Shown here piece by piece: positions 38,606 through 46,786 of a stretch of 64,000 nt of DNA (its first letter is position 1; each line of letters begins with the position of its first letter). The stretch is from the NCBI RefSeq assembly GCF_002811875.1, contig NZ_NPDZ01000006.1, positions 62,001 through 126,000 on the forward strand, written 5' to 3'. The position numbers and the translations under genes were made by a program. The notes below the pieces were generated by a model that was not told the DNA's origin, did not search any database, and worked only from the letters and a program-made list of their open reading frames with translations. The stretch is from Leptospira perolatii (lineage in GTDB: Bacteria; Spirochaetota; Leptospiria; Leptospirales; Leptospiraceae).

Positions 38606-39259
38606 ATGAATACTGAAATCTCGATTTATTCTGATGTGGTTTGTCCCTGGTGTTATATCGGAAAGACAAAGTTAGAGAATGCGATCCAAATATGGAGCTC
38701 AGATCATCCTGGTGACAGATTTACGATTCAATGGAAACCCTTTGAATTGAATCCTCATATTCCGACCGAAGGCGAGGATCGAGTACAGCATTTGGCCAAG
38801 AAGTTCGGATCCGTAGAAAGGGTGAAAGCAATCGTCAAAAGGACTGCCGAGGTGGCAAAATCTGCAGGCTTGGAATTCAAGGGCTCCGAGGAAGGAAGAC
38901 AGCCGAATACTTTGCTCTTACATGCTTTGGTTCGAAGAGCGCGAAATTATCAGAAAGAATCGGAACTTGCTGGAGTCTTTTTTCGAAAGTTTTTTTCCGA
39001 AGAATCTGATCTTACGAATGAAAGAACGATTCTCGATTGCTTGAAGGAAGTCGGGATTTCCGAAGCGGAGTTTGCGGAAGTAAAGAACGATCAAAATTTC
39101 TTAAAAGAGATCGCGCTTGAAGAAGAAGAGGGCAGAAACCTCGGAATCACCGGAGTTCCGTTTTATATTTTTAATGATAAATATGCAGTCTCTGGGGCGC
39201 AAGAATCAGAGCTATTCTTAAAAGTCTTTGAGCAGCTAGAAAGAGAAGGCTCAGCTTAG
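38606..39259 (+). CDS. DsbA-family FrnE-like oxidoreductase
   Basis: 217 aa, cytoplasmic (no signal peptide). Active site VVCPWCYIGKTKLENAI (CPWC) near the N-terminus and GITGVPFYIFNDKYAVSGAQ (cis-Pro) near the C-terminus are those of the FrnE/2-hydroxychromene-2-carboxylate isomerase group. FrnE proteins act in disulfide handling and oxidative stress resistance. Confidence 0.87.
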   Translation: MNTEISIYSDVVCPWCYIGKTKLENAIQIWSSDHPGDRFTIQWKPFELNPHIPTEGEDRVQHLAKKFGSVERVKAIVKRTAEVAKSAGLEFKGSEEGRQPNTLLLHALVRRARNYQKESELAGVFFRKFFSEESDLTNERTILDCLKEVGISEAEFAEVKNDQNFLKEIALEEEEGRNLGITGVPFYIFNDKYAVSGAQESELFLKVFEQLEREGSA

Positions 39260-39290
39260 GAAAAAGCCGAAACGAGAACAACGGCAGATT

Positions 39291-40175
39291 CTAAGCCTCG
39301 AATTCGCGACGTGCTGCTCCGTCTCCGAACCAAGCAAAGAGCCTGTGGATCTTTCTCAAATACTCGATTCCTAAAACATCTCCAGGGAATTCGGGTATTT
39401 TAGAAAATTCGAAATCTCTAATGCTTCGAGGAGTTCCTCCCCAATTGATCGCCTGGTATTCGGAATCCCTGCAGGGCTCAGAGAGCAGAAGTCTATCTCT
39501 CAGAAAAATCAAAAGATCCTTTGGTTCAAAAAAAGCTTTCGCTAGATCTTTGAGTCCCCTTGTTAGATCTTGGTAGACATTTTCTCTATCAAAGTCGATC
39601 AGGCAAAAGCAAAGCGGAAAATGAGGATTTCCTTTAACCATTCTCAATTTTTCCGAAAGTTCTCTCGCGGGGAAAGATTCGGCGTCCAGTAGTAGCACTC
39701 CCGGCTTTGTTTCCTTGAGCATGTTCGGCAGACCTATGATGTCTTTGCACCAATGTGCATTGGAGCCGCATGCTTTCAGCAAGGAGCGAAATTTAAAGAA
39801 AAGATTTTCGTCTTTCGTAAGTATTAAGATTTCTGGATGAATCTGTTTTGTGATCCCTTGCAACGGAAACTCGTCCAAAGGATAAAAATTAAGATCGTAG
39901 ACTCTAGTTACTCCCGCTCTCAAGTAGGCATTCTTTTCTTCTACGTCGAATCTTCCTAATACCGTGGATTCTCTGGACCAATCTTTTACGATCAGATTGT
40001 CCGAAGGAGACGCATCCTTTTTCCAGATTAAAGTATCTTTTGGGACAGTCGGAAATCCGGAAGATTTGACCCACTCTGCCGCGTTGATTCCTTTCCAACG
40101 AATCAACGCGAGTAGGAATTCCAACTCATCGTTAGAAATTCGATTTAGTAACAGAACATCAGATAAAAGCTTCAT
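39291..40175 (-). CDS. Protein with a receiver-like (pseudo-REC) domain
   Basis: 294 aa. Residues ~120-225 read like a response-regulator receiver: PEILILTKDENLFFKFRSLLK, ETKPGVLLLDAESFPARELS (Asp at the strand-3 end), FPLCFCLIDFDRENVYQDLTRGLKDLAKAFFEPKDLLIFL (end of the fold). The acidic pair at strand 1 and the conserved Lys are absent, so phosphorylation is unlikely. The N-terminal ~110 residues are unrecognised. Convergent with the FrnE-like gene. Confidence 0.55.
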   Translation of the reverse strand: MKLLSDVLLLNRISNDELEFLLALIRWKGINAAEWVKSSGFPTVPKDTLIWKKDASPSDNLIVKDWSRESTVLGRFDVEEKNAYLRAGVTRVYDLNFYPLDEFPLQGITKQIHPEILILTKDENLFFKFRSLLKACGSNAHWCKDIIGLPNMLKETKPGVLLLDAESFPARELSEKLRMVKGNPHFPLCFCLIDFDRENVYQDLTRGLKDLAKAFFEPKDLLIFLRDRLLLSEPCRDSEYQAINWGGTPRSIRDFEFSKIPEFPGDVLGIEYLRKIHRLFAWFGDGAARREFEA

Positions 40176-40363
40176 AAGAAGTAGAAAGTAACCGTATGGG
40201 TTTTTTCCTTGACCTTAGGGATTTTCAACCGATCCTAGAATTGGTGCGTTGCGAAAAACCGGCAACTAGAAAGGCAGTCCGCTCGGAAAAACGGAGTGCC
40301 TCATAGTCCAGGGCCGCGGCGGTCTTGTGGGAAAATCCCCAAAATGAATAGGTACCCACCCGA

Positions 40364-40933
40364 ATGAAGGTTCTAAAAAGATACGCCAATCGCAGGTTGT
40401 ACGACCCTGAGACCAGTAAAACGATTACTTTAGAGGATGTTGCGGAGATGATTATCGCCGGCGATGAGATCAAAGTAATTGATAACATGACTGGAAGGGA
40501 TATTACACCGAAGATATTAGGCCAAACCTTTTTAAAGGTAAGTTTGGGCCAAAGAAACGAAGAATTCTCGAATTACATGCTTTCTGCCCTGATTCGAGAA
40601 ACCGGTAAGAATGTGAGCGCCCTATTCGGAAGACTGGTACTAGGCGGTATCGGGCTCGCCTATCTTACTCGAGAGAAACTAGACAGAATTCTGCAGAGCA
40701 TGGTGGCTCTAGGAGAATTGAAATTAGAAGAGGTCAAAAGCTATCGAGAAGACCTACTTACCAATCTTGCGCACCGAGCCAGCGAGAACCGAGAGCAAAT
40801 CCAGGAAGACCTTAAAAAAGTGGGTCGAGAATTGGAAGAAGTCGGCGAAAAGGAATTGGCCGTGGAAGACCTTTCTGAGAAAATTCGGCGAATTGCAGAG
40901 CGGGTCCGAGAAAAGGATCCTAGTTCTCCATAA
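40364..40933 (+). CDS. PhaR-like polyhydroxyalkanoate synthesis regulator
   Basis: 189 aa. The N-terminal ~60 residues are the PHB/PHA accumulation DNA-binding domain: [48 protein letters not shown]. The C-terminal half is a charged coiled coil ([21 protein letters not shown]). In PHA producers the domain binds DNA and PHA granules. No PHA gene lies in this window, so the target is open; leptospires often carry it alone. Confidence 0.85.
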   Translation: MKVLKRYANRRLYDPETSKTITLEDVAEMIIAGDEIKVIDNMTGRDITPKILGQTFLKVSLGQRNEEFSNYMLSALIRETGKNVSALFGRLVLGGIGLAYLTREKLDRILQSMVALGELKLEEVKSYREDLLTNLAHRASENREQIQEDLKKVGRELEEVGEKELAVEDLSEKIRRIAERVREKDPSSP

Positions 40934-40997
40934 TAGGCTTTTGCCCGGGTCAAGGGTGACCTTGTAATTGCCGATACTCTTTGGGAAGGGGGGATTC

Positions 40998-41876
40998 ATG
41001 TCCGCTTTAACCAGGCTCTTCGCTATCCTACTATTACTTTTGATCTCTACTGGGATCATTGCAAAAGAACCAATCCAAGAAAAACAAGACCAACTTTTTT
41101 TTGAGCAGGTTCGAAGATTAGAAACTGGCACCTTGGAGGAACGCATCCAAGCTGCAGATTATCTAAAGTTTGTTCGAAGCAAATTAGCTGTCCATCCTCT
41201 CCTAAAAGCTTTAAAAGGAAATCCGAGGGTTCCGAAAAGTGACGAGAACTTTCCTACTCTCAAATTCGTAATCGCTCAGGCGCTCGGCGCGATGGAACAG
41301 GAATTTACTGCGCAGCCCATGCTCGAGGAATATAGAAGATTAGAGACTCAGATCTTGGAGAACGAAGTTCCTACGTTCAGTTCTCCAGACGGATACAACA
41401 TGGTGATTGCAGTTGGAGAACTTTTGAGAAGCGTAGGATCCCTACCTTATGATAAAACCAGTGCAGATACGATCTCAAACGCATTAGGCCATCCTAACTT
41501 TTATATCAGGGCGTCTGCAGCGGATGGTTTGAAAAATCAAAACAAGAAAGATTCGCTTCCTGCATTGAATGCTGCCTTGGACAAGGAAAAGAATTCTTTT
41601 GCAAAAGTGTCTATGTTGAATGCGATCGTTTCTATAAATCGAATCGCAGATAAAAGATTCTACGAACTTTGTGACTTTCTGAAAGATGAATCTTCTATGG
41701 TTCGCTATCGCGCCTCTATGGCGTTAGGTGAGATAGACCTAAAAGCTGGAGAAATGTCGTTGCGCCAGGCTTTATTGGTAGAACATATTCCGATGGTAAG
41801 GGAGCAGATCCGCAAGGATTTGGCACTAGTGACCGGATTCAAATTACCGGCAACCACAGTGTTTTTGGGAGATTAA
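40998..41876 (+). CDS. Exported HEAT-repeat protein
   Basis: 292 aa from the ATG at 40998, which follows AAGGGGGG by 5 bases; the open frame continues 10 codons upstream to a TTG but that is unlikely the start. Signal peptide about 1-24 (LFAILLLLLISTGIIAK). HEAT-like repeats follow (ALGHPNFYIRASAADGLKNQ, DKEKNSFAKVSMLNAIVSI, CDFLKDESSMVRYRASMALGEI). The role is likely protein-protein interaction in the periplasm. Confidence 0.78.
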   Translation: MSALTRLFAILLLLLISTGIIAKEPIQEKQDQLFFEQVRRLETGTLEERIQAADYLKFVRSKLAVHPLLKALKGNPRVPKSDENFPTLKFVIAQALGAMEQEFTAQPMLEEYRRLETQILENEVPTFSSPDGYNMVIAVGELLRSVGSLPYDKTSADTISNALGHPNFYIRASAADGLKNQNKKDSLPALNAALDKEKNSFAKVSMLNAIVSINRIADKRFYELCDFLKDESSMVRYRASMALGEIDLKAGEMSLRQALLVEHIPMVREQIRKDLALVTGFKLPATTVFLGD

Positions 41877-41968
41877 GGCTCTATACTTCTTTTCGAAAAG
41901 ATTGGACCAAAATTGGATTCTAGTATATTCTCTTGCGGGAAATTATTTGTCCCGCGGAGAATCATCAA

Positions 41969-42370
41969 ATGCTCGTACCTGAAAAAATTCTAATCATCGC
42001 CGGCGTGCTCAACTTAGCATACGGATGTCTATTTGGATTTCCTTATGCATTTGCGAGGATGAAAGCTGAGTTCCCTTCTAGATACCTGCAAGCCTCTCAT
42101 ATCGGACCTTTGATGCAAGGAACAATGCTTTTGGCACTTGTAGTAGCATTTCGTTATGCGAATCTGACGGAGGGAATCGCGTACTTTGCGGCCTATTTGC
42201 TCTCGGGCTCTTCTCTTTTCTTAGCTCTGAAAGATACGGTGAACTGGCTTCAATCTGTGAAAGACGAATTTCAGGAAAAACCGATCGCGGGCCGTTTGCT
42301 CGGAACCATTGGTGTGACAGCGAATATTATTGGGATCGCGATCATAGTAATCGGTGTTCTACTGACCTAA
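41969..42370 (+). CDS. Small integral membrane protein, unknown function
   Basis: 133 aa from the ATG at 41969 (GGAGA about 9 bases before). About four helices: ILIIAGVLNLAYGCLFGF, LMQGTMLLALVVAF, IAYFAAYLLSGSSLFLA and LLGTIGVTANIIGIAIIVIGVL. No catalytic motif. The frame can be read 12 codons further upstream from a TTG. Confidence 0.7.
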   Translation: MLVPEKILIIAGVLNLAYGCLFGFPYAFARMKAEFPSRYLQASHIGPLMQGTMLLALVVAFRYANLTEGIAYFAAYLLSGSSLFLALKDTVNWLQSVKDEFQEKPIAGRLLGTIGVTANIIGIAIIVIGVLLT

Positions 42371-42405
42371 AATCTAAAAATCGCGTCGAGAAAAAGGTGA
42401 AAACC

Positions 42406-42479
<74 letters not shown>

Positions 42480-42724
42480 GGTCAAGGCCAGTATTTGTCA
42501 CCTTTCTTGCGCGTAAAGCCTTTTCGACCACATATGCGGGCAATCGTATGCGCTGATGAGTTAACTCTGTTTTGTGAAATGTTGGAACTCCAATTTCTTT
42601 TGGAAAACTTCGGATTTCCTGGCCGATTTCAGAATCAGCTAGGTTTTTTTGGGATCAGCAGGAGGAGGGAATCTTTCTAAGGTATCTTATTCGACAGAGA
42701 ATGAGAATAAGAAAGGAGAGAGAA

Positions 42725-43573
42725 ATGCCTGCACAAACAGAGAAGAAAAAATCGGTAAAACCTTTCGATGCGAGCATGCCTAGCGTTCGGAAAATGGACT
42801 TTGAAGGACTCCAGGATTTATCACCCCACTATATAAGTGGCAATAGCGTTCTAACTCACGCAGTCAATTCATACCATATCCTTTTTCCAGAAGGAGAAAG
42901 GTTCTTTATTAAAAGTGTAAAGGCTTTTGCCGACCAAGTGCAGGATCCTGCTTTGAAAGAAAGGATCAAAGCCTTTATCGGGCAGGAAGTACAACACGGA
43001 AAAGAGCACGAGAAAGTGTGGGATGCACTTCGCAAACAAGGTCGCCCCGTGGATCGAGTCGCTCGCTTTTATCATTTTACTGCATTTAAGATTTTCTTTC
43101 CTCTTGCAGAAATACTTTTTGGCAAAAAGTTAAAACTCTCCGTTACTGCTGCACTTGAACACTATACCGCCACTTTGGGAGAGATAGGAATCGAAAACAG
43201 GCTGCATGAATATGCTGAAGGTGACATGCGTCGCTTACTGCTCTGGCATGCTTGCGAGGAAATCGAACACAAGTCCGTGGCATTCGACGTTCTTAAAACA
43301 GTTTCCAAAAGTTACTTCCTAAGAGTTTTCGGATTCGTAATCGCCACCTTATTATTTTGGGGATATGCAATCGGCCTTCAATATTGGTTTTTGCTAACGG
43401 ATAAAGAAGTCTCTTTTTCTAAATGGAGAGAGGACCTGAAAGGTTCGTCCGATTACATGCGAGTGACTGTCGGACCTATTGCAAAAGCAGCACTCAGATA
43501 TTTTCGTCGCGATTTCCATCCAGACCAATCCGGCGGATACGAACTTGCAACTTGGGGCCTAGCCTCACTCTAA
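42725..43573 (+). CDS. Predicted metal-dependent hydrolase (PF10118 family)
   Basis: 282 aa from the ATG at 42725, which follows AAAGGAGAGAG; an in-frame ATG 8 codons earlier is less likely. Family blocks: EGERFFIKSVKAFADQV, IGQEVQHGKEHEKVWDAL, ALEHYTATLGE and LLWHACEEIEHKSVAFDVL, giving the spaced His/Glu ligands of a di-metal helical bundle. A membrane segment lies near 205-225 (RVFGFVIATLLFWGYAIGLQ). The substrate is unknown. Confidence 0.87.
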   Translation: MPAQTEKKKSVKPFDASMPSVRKMDFEGLQDLSPHYISGNSVLTHAVNSYHILFPEGERFFIKSVKAFADQVQDPALKERIKAFIGQEVQHGKEHEKVWDALRKQGRPVDRVARFYHFTAFKIFFPLAEILFGKKLKLSVTAALEHYTATLGEIGIENRLHEYAEGDMRRLLLWHACEEIEHKSVAFDVLKTVSKSYFLRVFGFVIATLLFWGYAIGLQYWFLLTDKEVSFSKWREDLKGSSDYMRVTVGPIAKAALRYFRRDFHPDQSGGYELATWGLASL

Positions 43574-43606
43574 TCGCACCCATCCAATCCAATTGCTCTC
43601 CGGTCC

Positions 43607-43639
43607 CCGGCTCTCAAATCGGGGAGCCGGCCTTTTTTT
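43607..43639 (+). terminator. Rho-independent terminator after the PF10118 gene
   Basis: Stem CCGGCTC (43607-43613) with GAGCCGG (43624-43630), then CCTTTTTTTC. It overlaps the last bases of the convergent helicase gene. Confidence 0.85.
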
Positions 43640-44906
43640 CGTCCAAGCTTTTAAAATAAGAATAAAACAAGTCTTCCACTGTTTCACGAGAGGATTTCCC
43701 TCGATTCCCTATTACAAATAGATGATCCTTTGCCCGAGATAAAGCAACGTACAGTATCCTTCTTTCTTCTTCTATAAATTCAGAATCTGCATTTAATCGA
43801 GTATTCCAACCTTCGGATAAATCCACAAAGATAGTATGAAATTCTAATCCTTTGGATGCATGGATAGTAAGCAATAGATCACTCGGAATTCCAGCCCTTT
43901 CATATTCTCGGATTCTGTGATTGGACCTGCATAGGATACGGAGTTCGCCTTTGCTCTTTGCATAAGCTCTCTCCAGAAAAGGGAAGAGATCTTGTATTCT
44001 TTCGACACTAATTCTGCCTACGGTTGCCTTGCCTTCACGATGAGCGACAACATCCTTGGGTATTTTACTTTTATTTTTTGAGATCGGAATCGCAGAAACC
44101 TCCACGATCTTAGGAAGGGATCTATAATTCGTATTCAAAAAATGCAACTTGGAAGGAGAGAACAATCTAGGAAAATCTAAAAATAATCTTACTTCCGTCC
44201 CTCGAAAAGAATAGATGCTTTGGGAATCGTCTCCGACAACCAGAATCGAGGAGGAATCTTGAAACTGTTTTAGAAAACGAAGCTGTTCGGAATCAGTGTC
44301 CTGAAATTCATCTACGAGAATTTTCTTCAGTTCGGTTTTCGAAGCCTCCGTCCAAGGCTCTTCATTTTCAAGATCGTTTAGAAAAATCGACACGAGATCT
44401 TCGAAGTCGAGCTTTCCTTCTCTTTTTTTATAAAGAATATAATCTTTTTCTAATTCTTCTTTCCATTCTGAGTCGAAGTCTGTAGGTAGATTTCGAAAGT
44501 CGGAAAGTAATTCATAGGGGATCCCTCCTACTAAGCCCGGATCCTTTTTGAACCAATTTTGAAAGAAAAGATTCTTTTCCTCGGGGGATACGATATTCGG
44601 TTTTCTGTTTTTGAATTCGGGGTGCCATTTTCCCAAAGCCTGGAAGCAGAAGGAGTGAAATGTATGAACTTTTACTTCAGGTGATCTGGTTCTGCGCAAA
44701 ATCCTTTCTCTGATTTCTCCGGCGGCTTTCCTGGTAAAGGTAAGCACTAATATTTCGGAAGGCTCCAATCCTGTCCTGATGGAATGCTCGACCACGCCCA
44801 CCATGGTGCTCGTTTTGCCGGAACCCGCTGCGGCGATCACTTGAATATATTTTGCATCGTCTTCGATCACCGATTGTTGTGTCTGACTGAATATCGTATT
44901 TGTCAT
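43614..44906 (-). CDS. Compact UvrD/Rep-like superfamily 1 helicase
   Basis: 430 aa, well below the ~650-720 of UvrD/PcrA. All core motifs survive: Q motif (FSQTQQSVIEDD), Walker A AAAGSGKTSTM, Ia LTFTRKAAGEIRERI, Walker B ILVDEFQDTDSEQ, III VGDDSQSIYSFRG, IV-type NTNYRSLP, V TIHASKGLEFHTIFVD, VI RRILYVALSRAKDHLFV. What is missing is much of the 1B/2B subdomains, so it is a minimal helicase rather than a broken gene. Its start lies 38 bp after the enoyl-CoA hydratase stop. Confidence 0.9.
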   Translation of the reverse strand: MTNTIFSQTQQSVIEDDAKYIQVIAAAGSGKTSTMVGVVEHSIRTGLEPSEILVLTFTRKAAGEIRERILRRTRSPEVKVHTFHSFCFQALGKWHPEFKNRKPNIVSPEEKNLFFQNWFKKDPGLVGGIPYELLSDFRNLPTDFDSEWKEELEKDYILYKKREGKLDFEDLVSIFLNDLENEEPWTEASKTELKKILVDEFQDTDSEQLRFLKQFQDSSSILVVGDDSQSIYSFRGTEVRLFLDFPRLFSPSKLHFLNTNYRSLPKIVEVSAIPISKNKSKIPKDVVAHREGKATVGRISVERIQDLFPFLERAYAKSKGELRILCRSNHRIREYERAGIPSDLLLTIHASKGLEFHTIFVDLSEGWNTRLNADSEFIEEERRILYVALSRAKDHLFVIGNRGKSSRETVEDLFYSYFKSLDEKKAGSPI

Positions 44907-44944
44907 ACGAATTCAGTTCGATGCGATTGAAGATTGCATTCAAT

Positions 44945-45754
44945 TTATCTAAACCAAAATCGAGTTCCCTTTTGGAATTTTTCCACCCCTTCTTTTATGC
45001 TCTTACTTTTCAAGACAGGATAAATTCCTTTTGCCTCGATCTCTAACGCATCTTCGAGTGAACGCCCGTAGCCCTCTATCGCAGAAGATAAGTCCGCCAT
45101 GAGCGCATCCCTTGGCATGGAACAAATCTGCTTTGCGTATTTCATGGCGCGTTCGTAGCCTTTTCCTTTTGGAGTAACTTCCCATACCAAACCGATTTCT
45201 TGTGCTCTGTCTGCTCTAATTCTCTGCCCTGTAATGATTAAGGGCAAAGCAGCTCCTGGGCCGATCAACCAGGGAAGATACACAGTTCCACCGTCTGCGA
45301 GAGGAACTCCCCATCTACGACAAGCTACCGAAAACATTGCCTGTTTTTCTGCGATTCGAATATGGCCGTGACAGAATAATTCTAAGCCTCCCGCATACGT
45401 GTATCCTTGAGAGATTGTGATGACCGGCTTTCTTTGAACGACTCTGGTTCCGCCCATTGGACCGGTTCCATTTCGTGCCCATCTTCTAATTTCGTCGTCG
45501 CTAGCGTTTATGTTTACTAAAGTGTTTAACGCATTCAAGTCTGCTCCGGCGCAGAATGATTTATCTCCTGAACCGCGTAAGATCGCTACTACTAGTTCAT
45601 CGTCTTCGCGAAACCGATTCCAAGCTTGCAAAAGTAGGTCTGCGGTTTCACCGTTCACGCAGTTATGCACTTCGGGTCGGTTGATGATAATTTCGAAAAT
45701 CTTTCCGTTTTCAAGAGAATGAACTTTTGTGAGCACGGTTGTTTTTTGGTCCAT
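44945..45754 (-). CDS. Enoyl-CoA hydratase/isomerase family protein
   Basis: 269 aa from an ATG at 45752-45754 preceded by AAGGAAGGAAAG; the longer frame to 45859 lacks this. Crotonase fold: EIIINRPEVHNCVNGETADLL, LRGSGDKSFCAGADLNAL (oxyanion loop and acidic site), PVITISQGYTYAGGLELFCHGHIRIAE and RRWGVPLADGGTVYLP. Likely beta-oxidation or related acyl-CoA chemistry; a Glu at the second catalytic position (usually GMG-E) is replaced here by DGG, so isomerase-like function is possible. Confidence 0.88.
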   Translation of the reverse strand: MDQKTTVLTKVHSLENGKIFEIIINRPEVHNCVNGETADLLLQAWNRFREDDELVVAILRGSGDKSFCAGADLNALNTLVNINASDDEIRRWARNGTGPMGGTRVVQRKPVITISQGYTYAGGLELFCHGHIRIAEKQAMFSVACRRWGVPLADGGTVYLPWLIGPGAALPLIITGQRIRADRAQEIGLVWEVTPKGKGYERAMKYAKQICSMPRDALMADLSSAIEGYGRSLEDALEIEAKGIYPVLKSKSIKEGVEKFQKGTRFWFR

Positions 45755-45938
45755 GACTTTCCTTCCTTTCGATCGAACGCTAAGCAAGCCTTCAGAAATA
45801 TACTTCCTTTGCAATTGGTTTTTGCTTTTGGGCTTGATAGGGAATAGAAATCGTAGCAATCTAGGGGTAAGCCCAAAGCTTACTCTGTTTATTAAAGGAT
45901 CTATATAACCAATTACTGTTTTATTTTAGAGAGAATTC

Positions 45939-46775
45939 ATGTTTAGTAGATACATTACGAAATTCAAATATTTTATTTTACTATTCACTTTCCTTTCACA
46001 ATTCGAAGGATGTGTTGCAAATCATGATTCAGGTCTGATCACTGCGGATAATCTTCCGGCACTGCTTCAGATCTTAAGTCCCGATAAGCCTAGTGTATAT
46101 TTTTCTTCTGTGAGAAATGTTTTCGTTTCGGTTTATTATGAAACCGGAGCAGAACCTGAAACCAGTTCTATTTTAGTAGGGGTTTCGAATTGGCAGATAA
46201 CGATCGATAATTTGAATGCCGCCTTTTCCAATCGAGGTTATACGGTCTCGGTATTTGTTCCGACTACATTATCCGAAATGACAGAAATCACTCCCGAAAA
46301 TCAGGCCACTTGGACAATCCCAGAGATACTCAGCCTCGCCGCCAAATATCAAACTGCAACTTCGGATTATACCAACGCTCGATTTTTCTTGGCTTTTGTT
46401 AAAGGCTATTTGGATAATAACGGGTCTCCCAATCCGAATGTAGTCGGAGTAAATATTTCCGGTACTCCGGTCACCATCGTTTTTAAAGATGTGGTAAATT
46501 CTTCGTTTACTCTATTGCAAAAACCGAGAGCTGAGCAGATCACTGTTGTACATGAATTAGGACATGCGCTAGGAATGGTGAACAATGGAGTTCCGATGGT
46601 CAGTTCTCACCAAGATGTAGCAAACGGACACCACTGTTCCAATTCCACTTGTGGGATGTACTACTCTGTGGAGGGATCTACTGGGCTAGGAACATTTACG
46701 AACGCTTTTGATGATAATGCTAGAGTAATATTTAAGAACGAATGTCTAGAAGATTTTAGGAATTTTAAGCCTTAA
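45939..46775 (+). CDS. HExxH metalloprotease-like lipoprotein
   Basis: 278 aa. Signal sequence ends LSQFEGC (Cys25), a lipobox. The zinc-protease core is VVHELGHALGMVNNG (H205, E206, H209), but the usual metzincin third His (position 215) is Asn; a downstream SSHQD (His224) or NGHHC (His231-232) could replace it. A Met-turn-like CGMYYS follows at about 238-243. The N-terminal part has many Ser/Thr and is beta-rich. Probable outer-membrane-anchored or periplasmic peptidase; target unknown. Confidence 0.75.
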   Translation: MFSRYITKFKYFILLFTFLSQFEGCVANHDSGLITADNLPALLQILSPDKPSVYFSSVRNVFVSVYYETGAEPETSSILVGVSNWQITIDNLNAAFSNRGYTVSVFVPTTLSEMTEITPENQATWTIPEILSLAAKYQTATSDYTNARFFLAFVKGYLDNNGSPNPNVVGVNISGTPVTIVFKDVVNSSFTLLQKPRAEQITVVHELGHALGMVNNGVPMVSSHQDVANGHHCSNSTCGMYYSVEGSTGLGTFTNAFDDNARVIFKNECLEDFRNFKP

Positions 46776-46786
46776 AATCTCAGTTC

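Noticed and set aside
40300..40360. Possible fourth copy of the composite GC-rich repeat
   Set aside because: It shares only TACCCACCC and lacks both the GTAGGA/TCCTAC palindrome and the GGGCGGGGC hairpin.
42495..42680. 61-aa frame after the tRNA-Val gene
   Set aside because: TTG start, no ribosome site, no recognisable domain, and it lies in a tRNA-adjacent gap; treated as non-coding.
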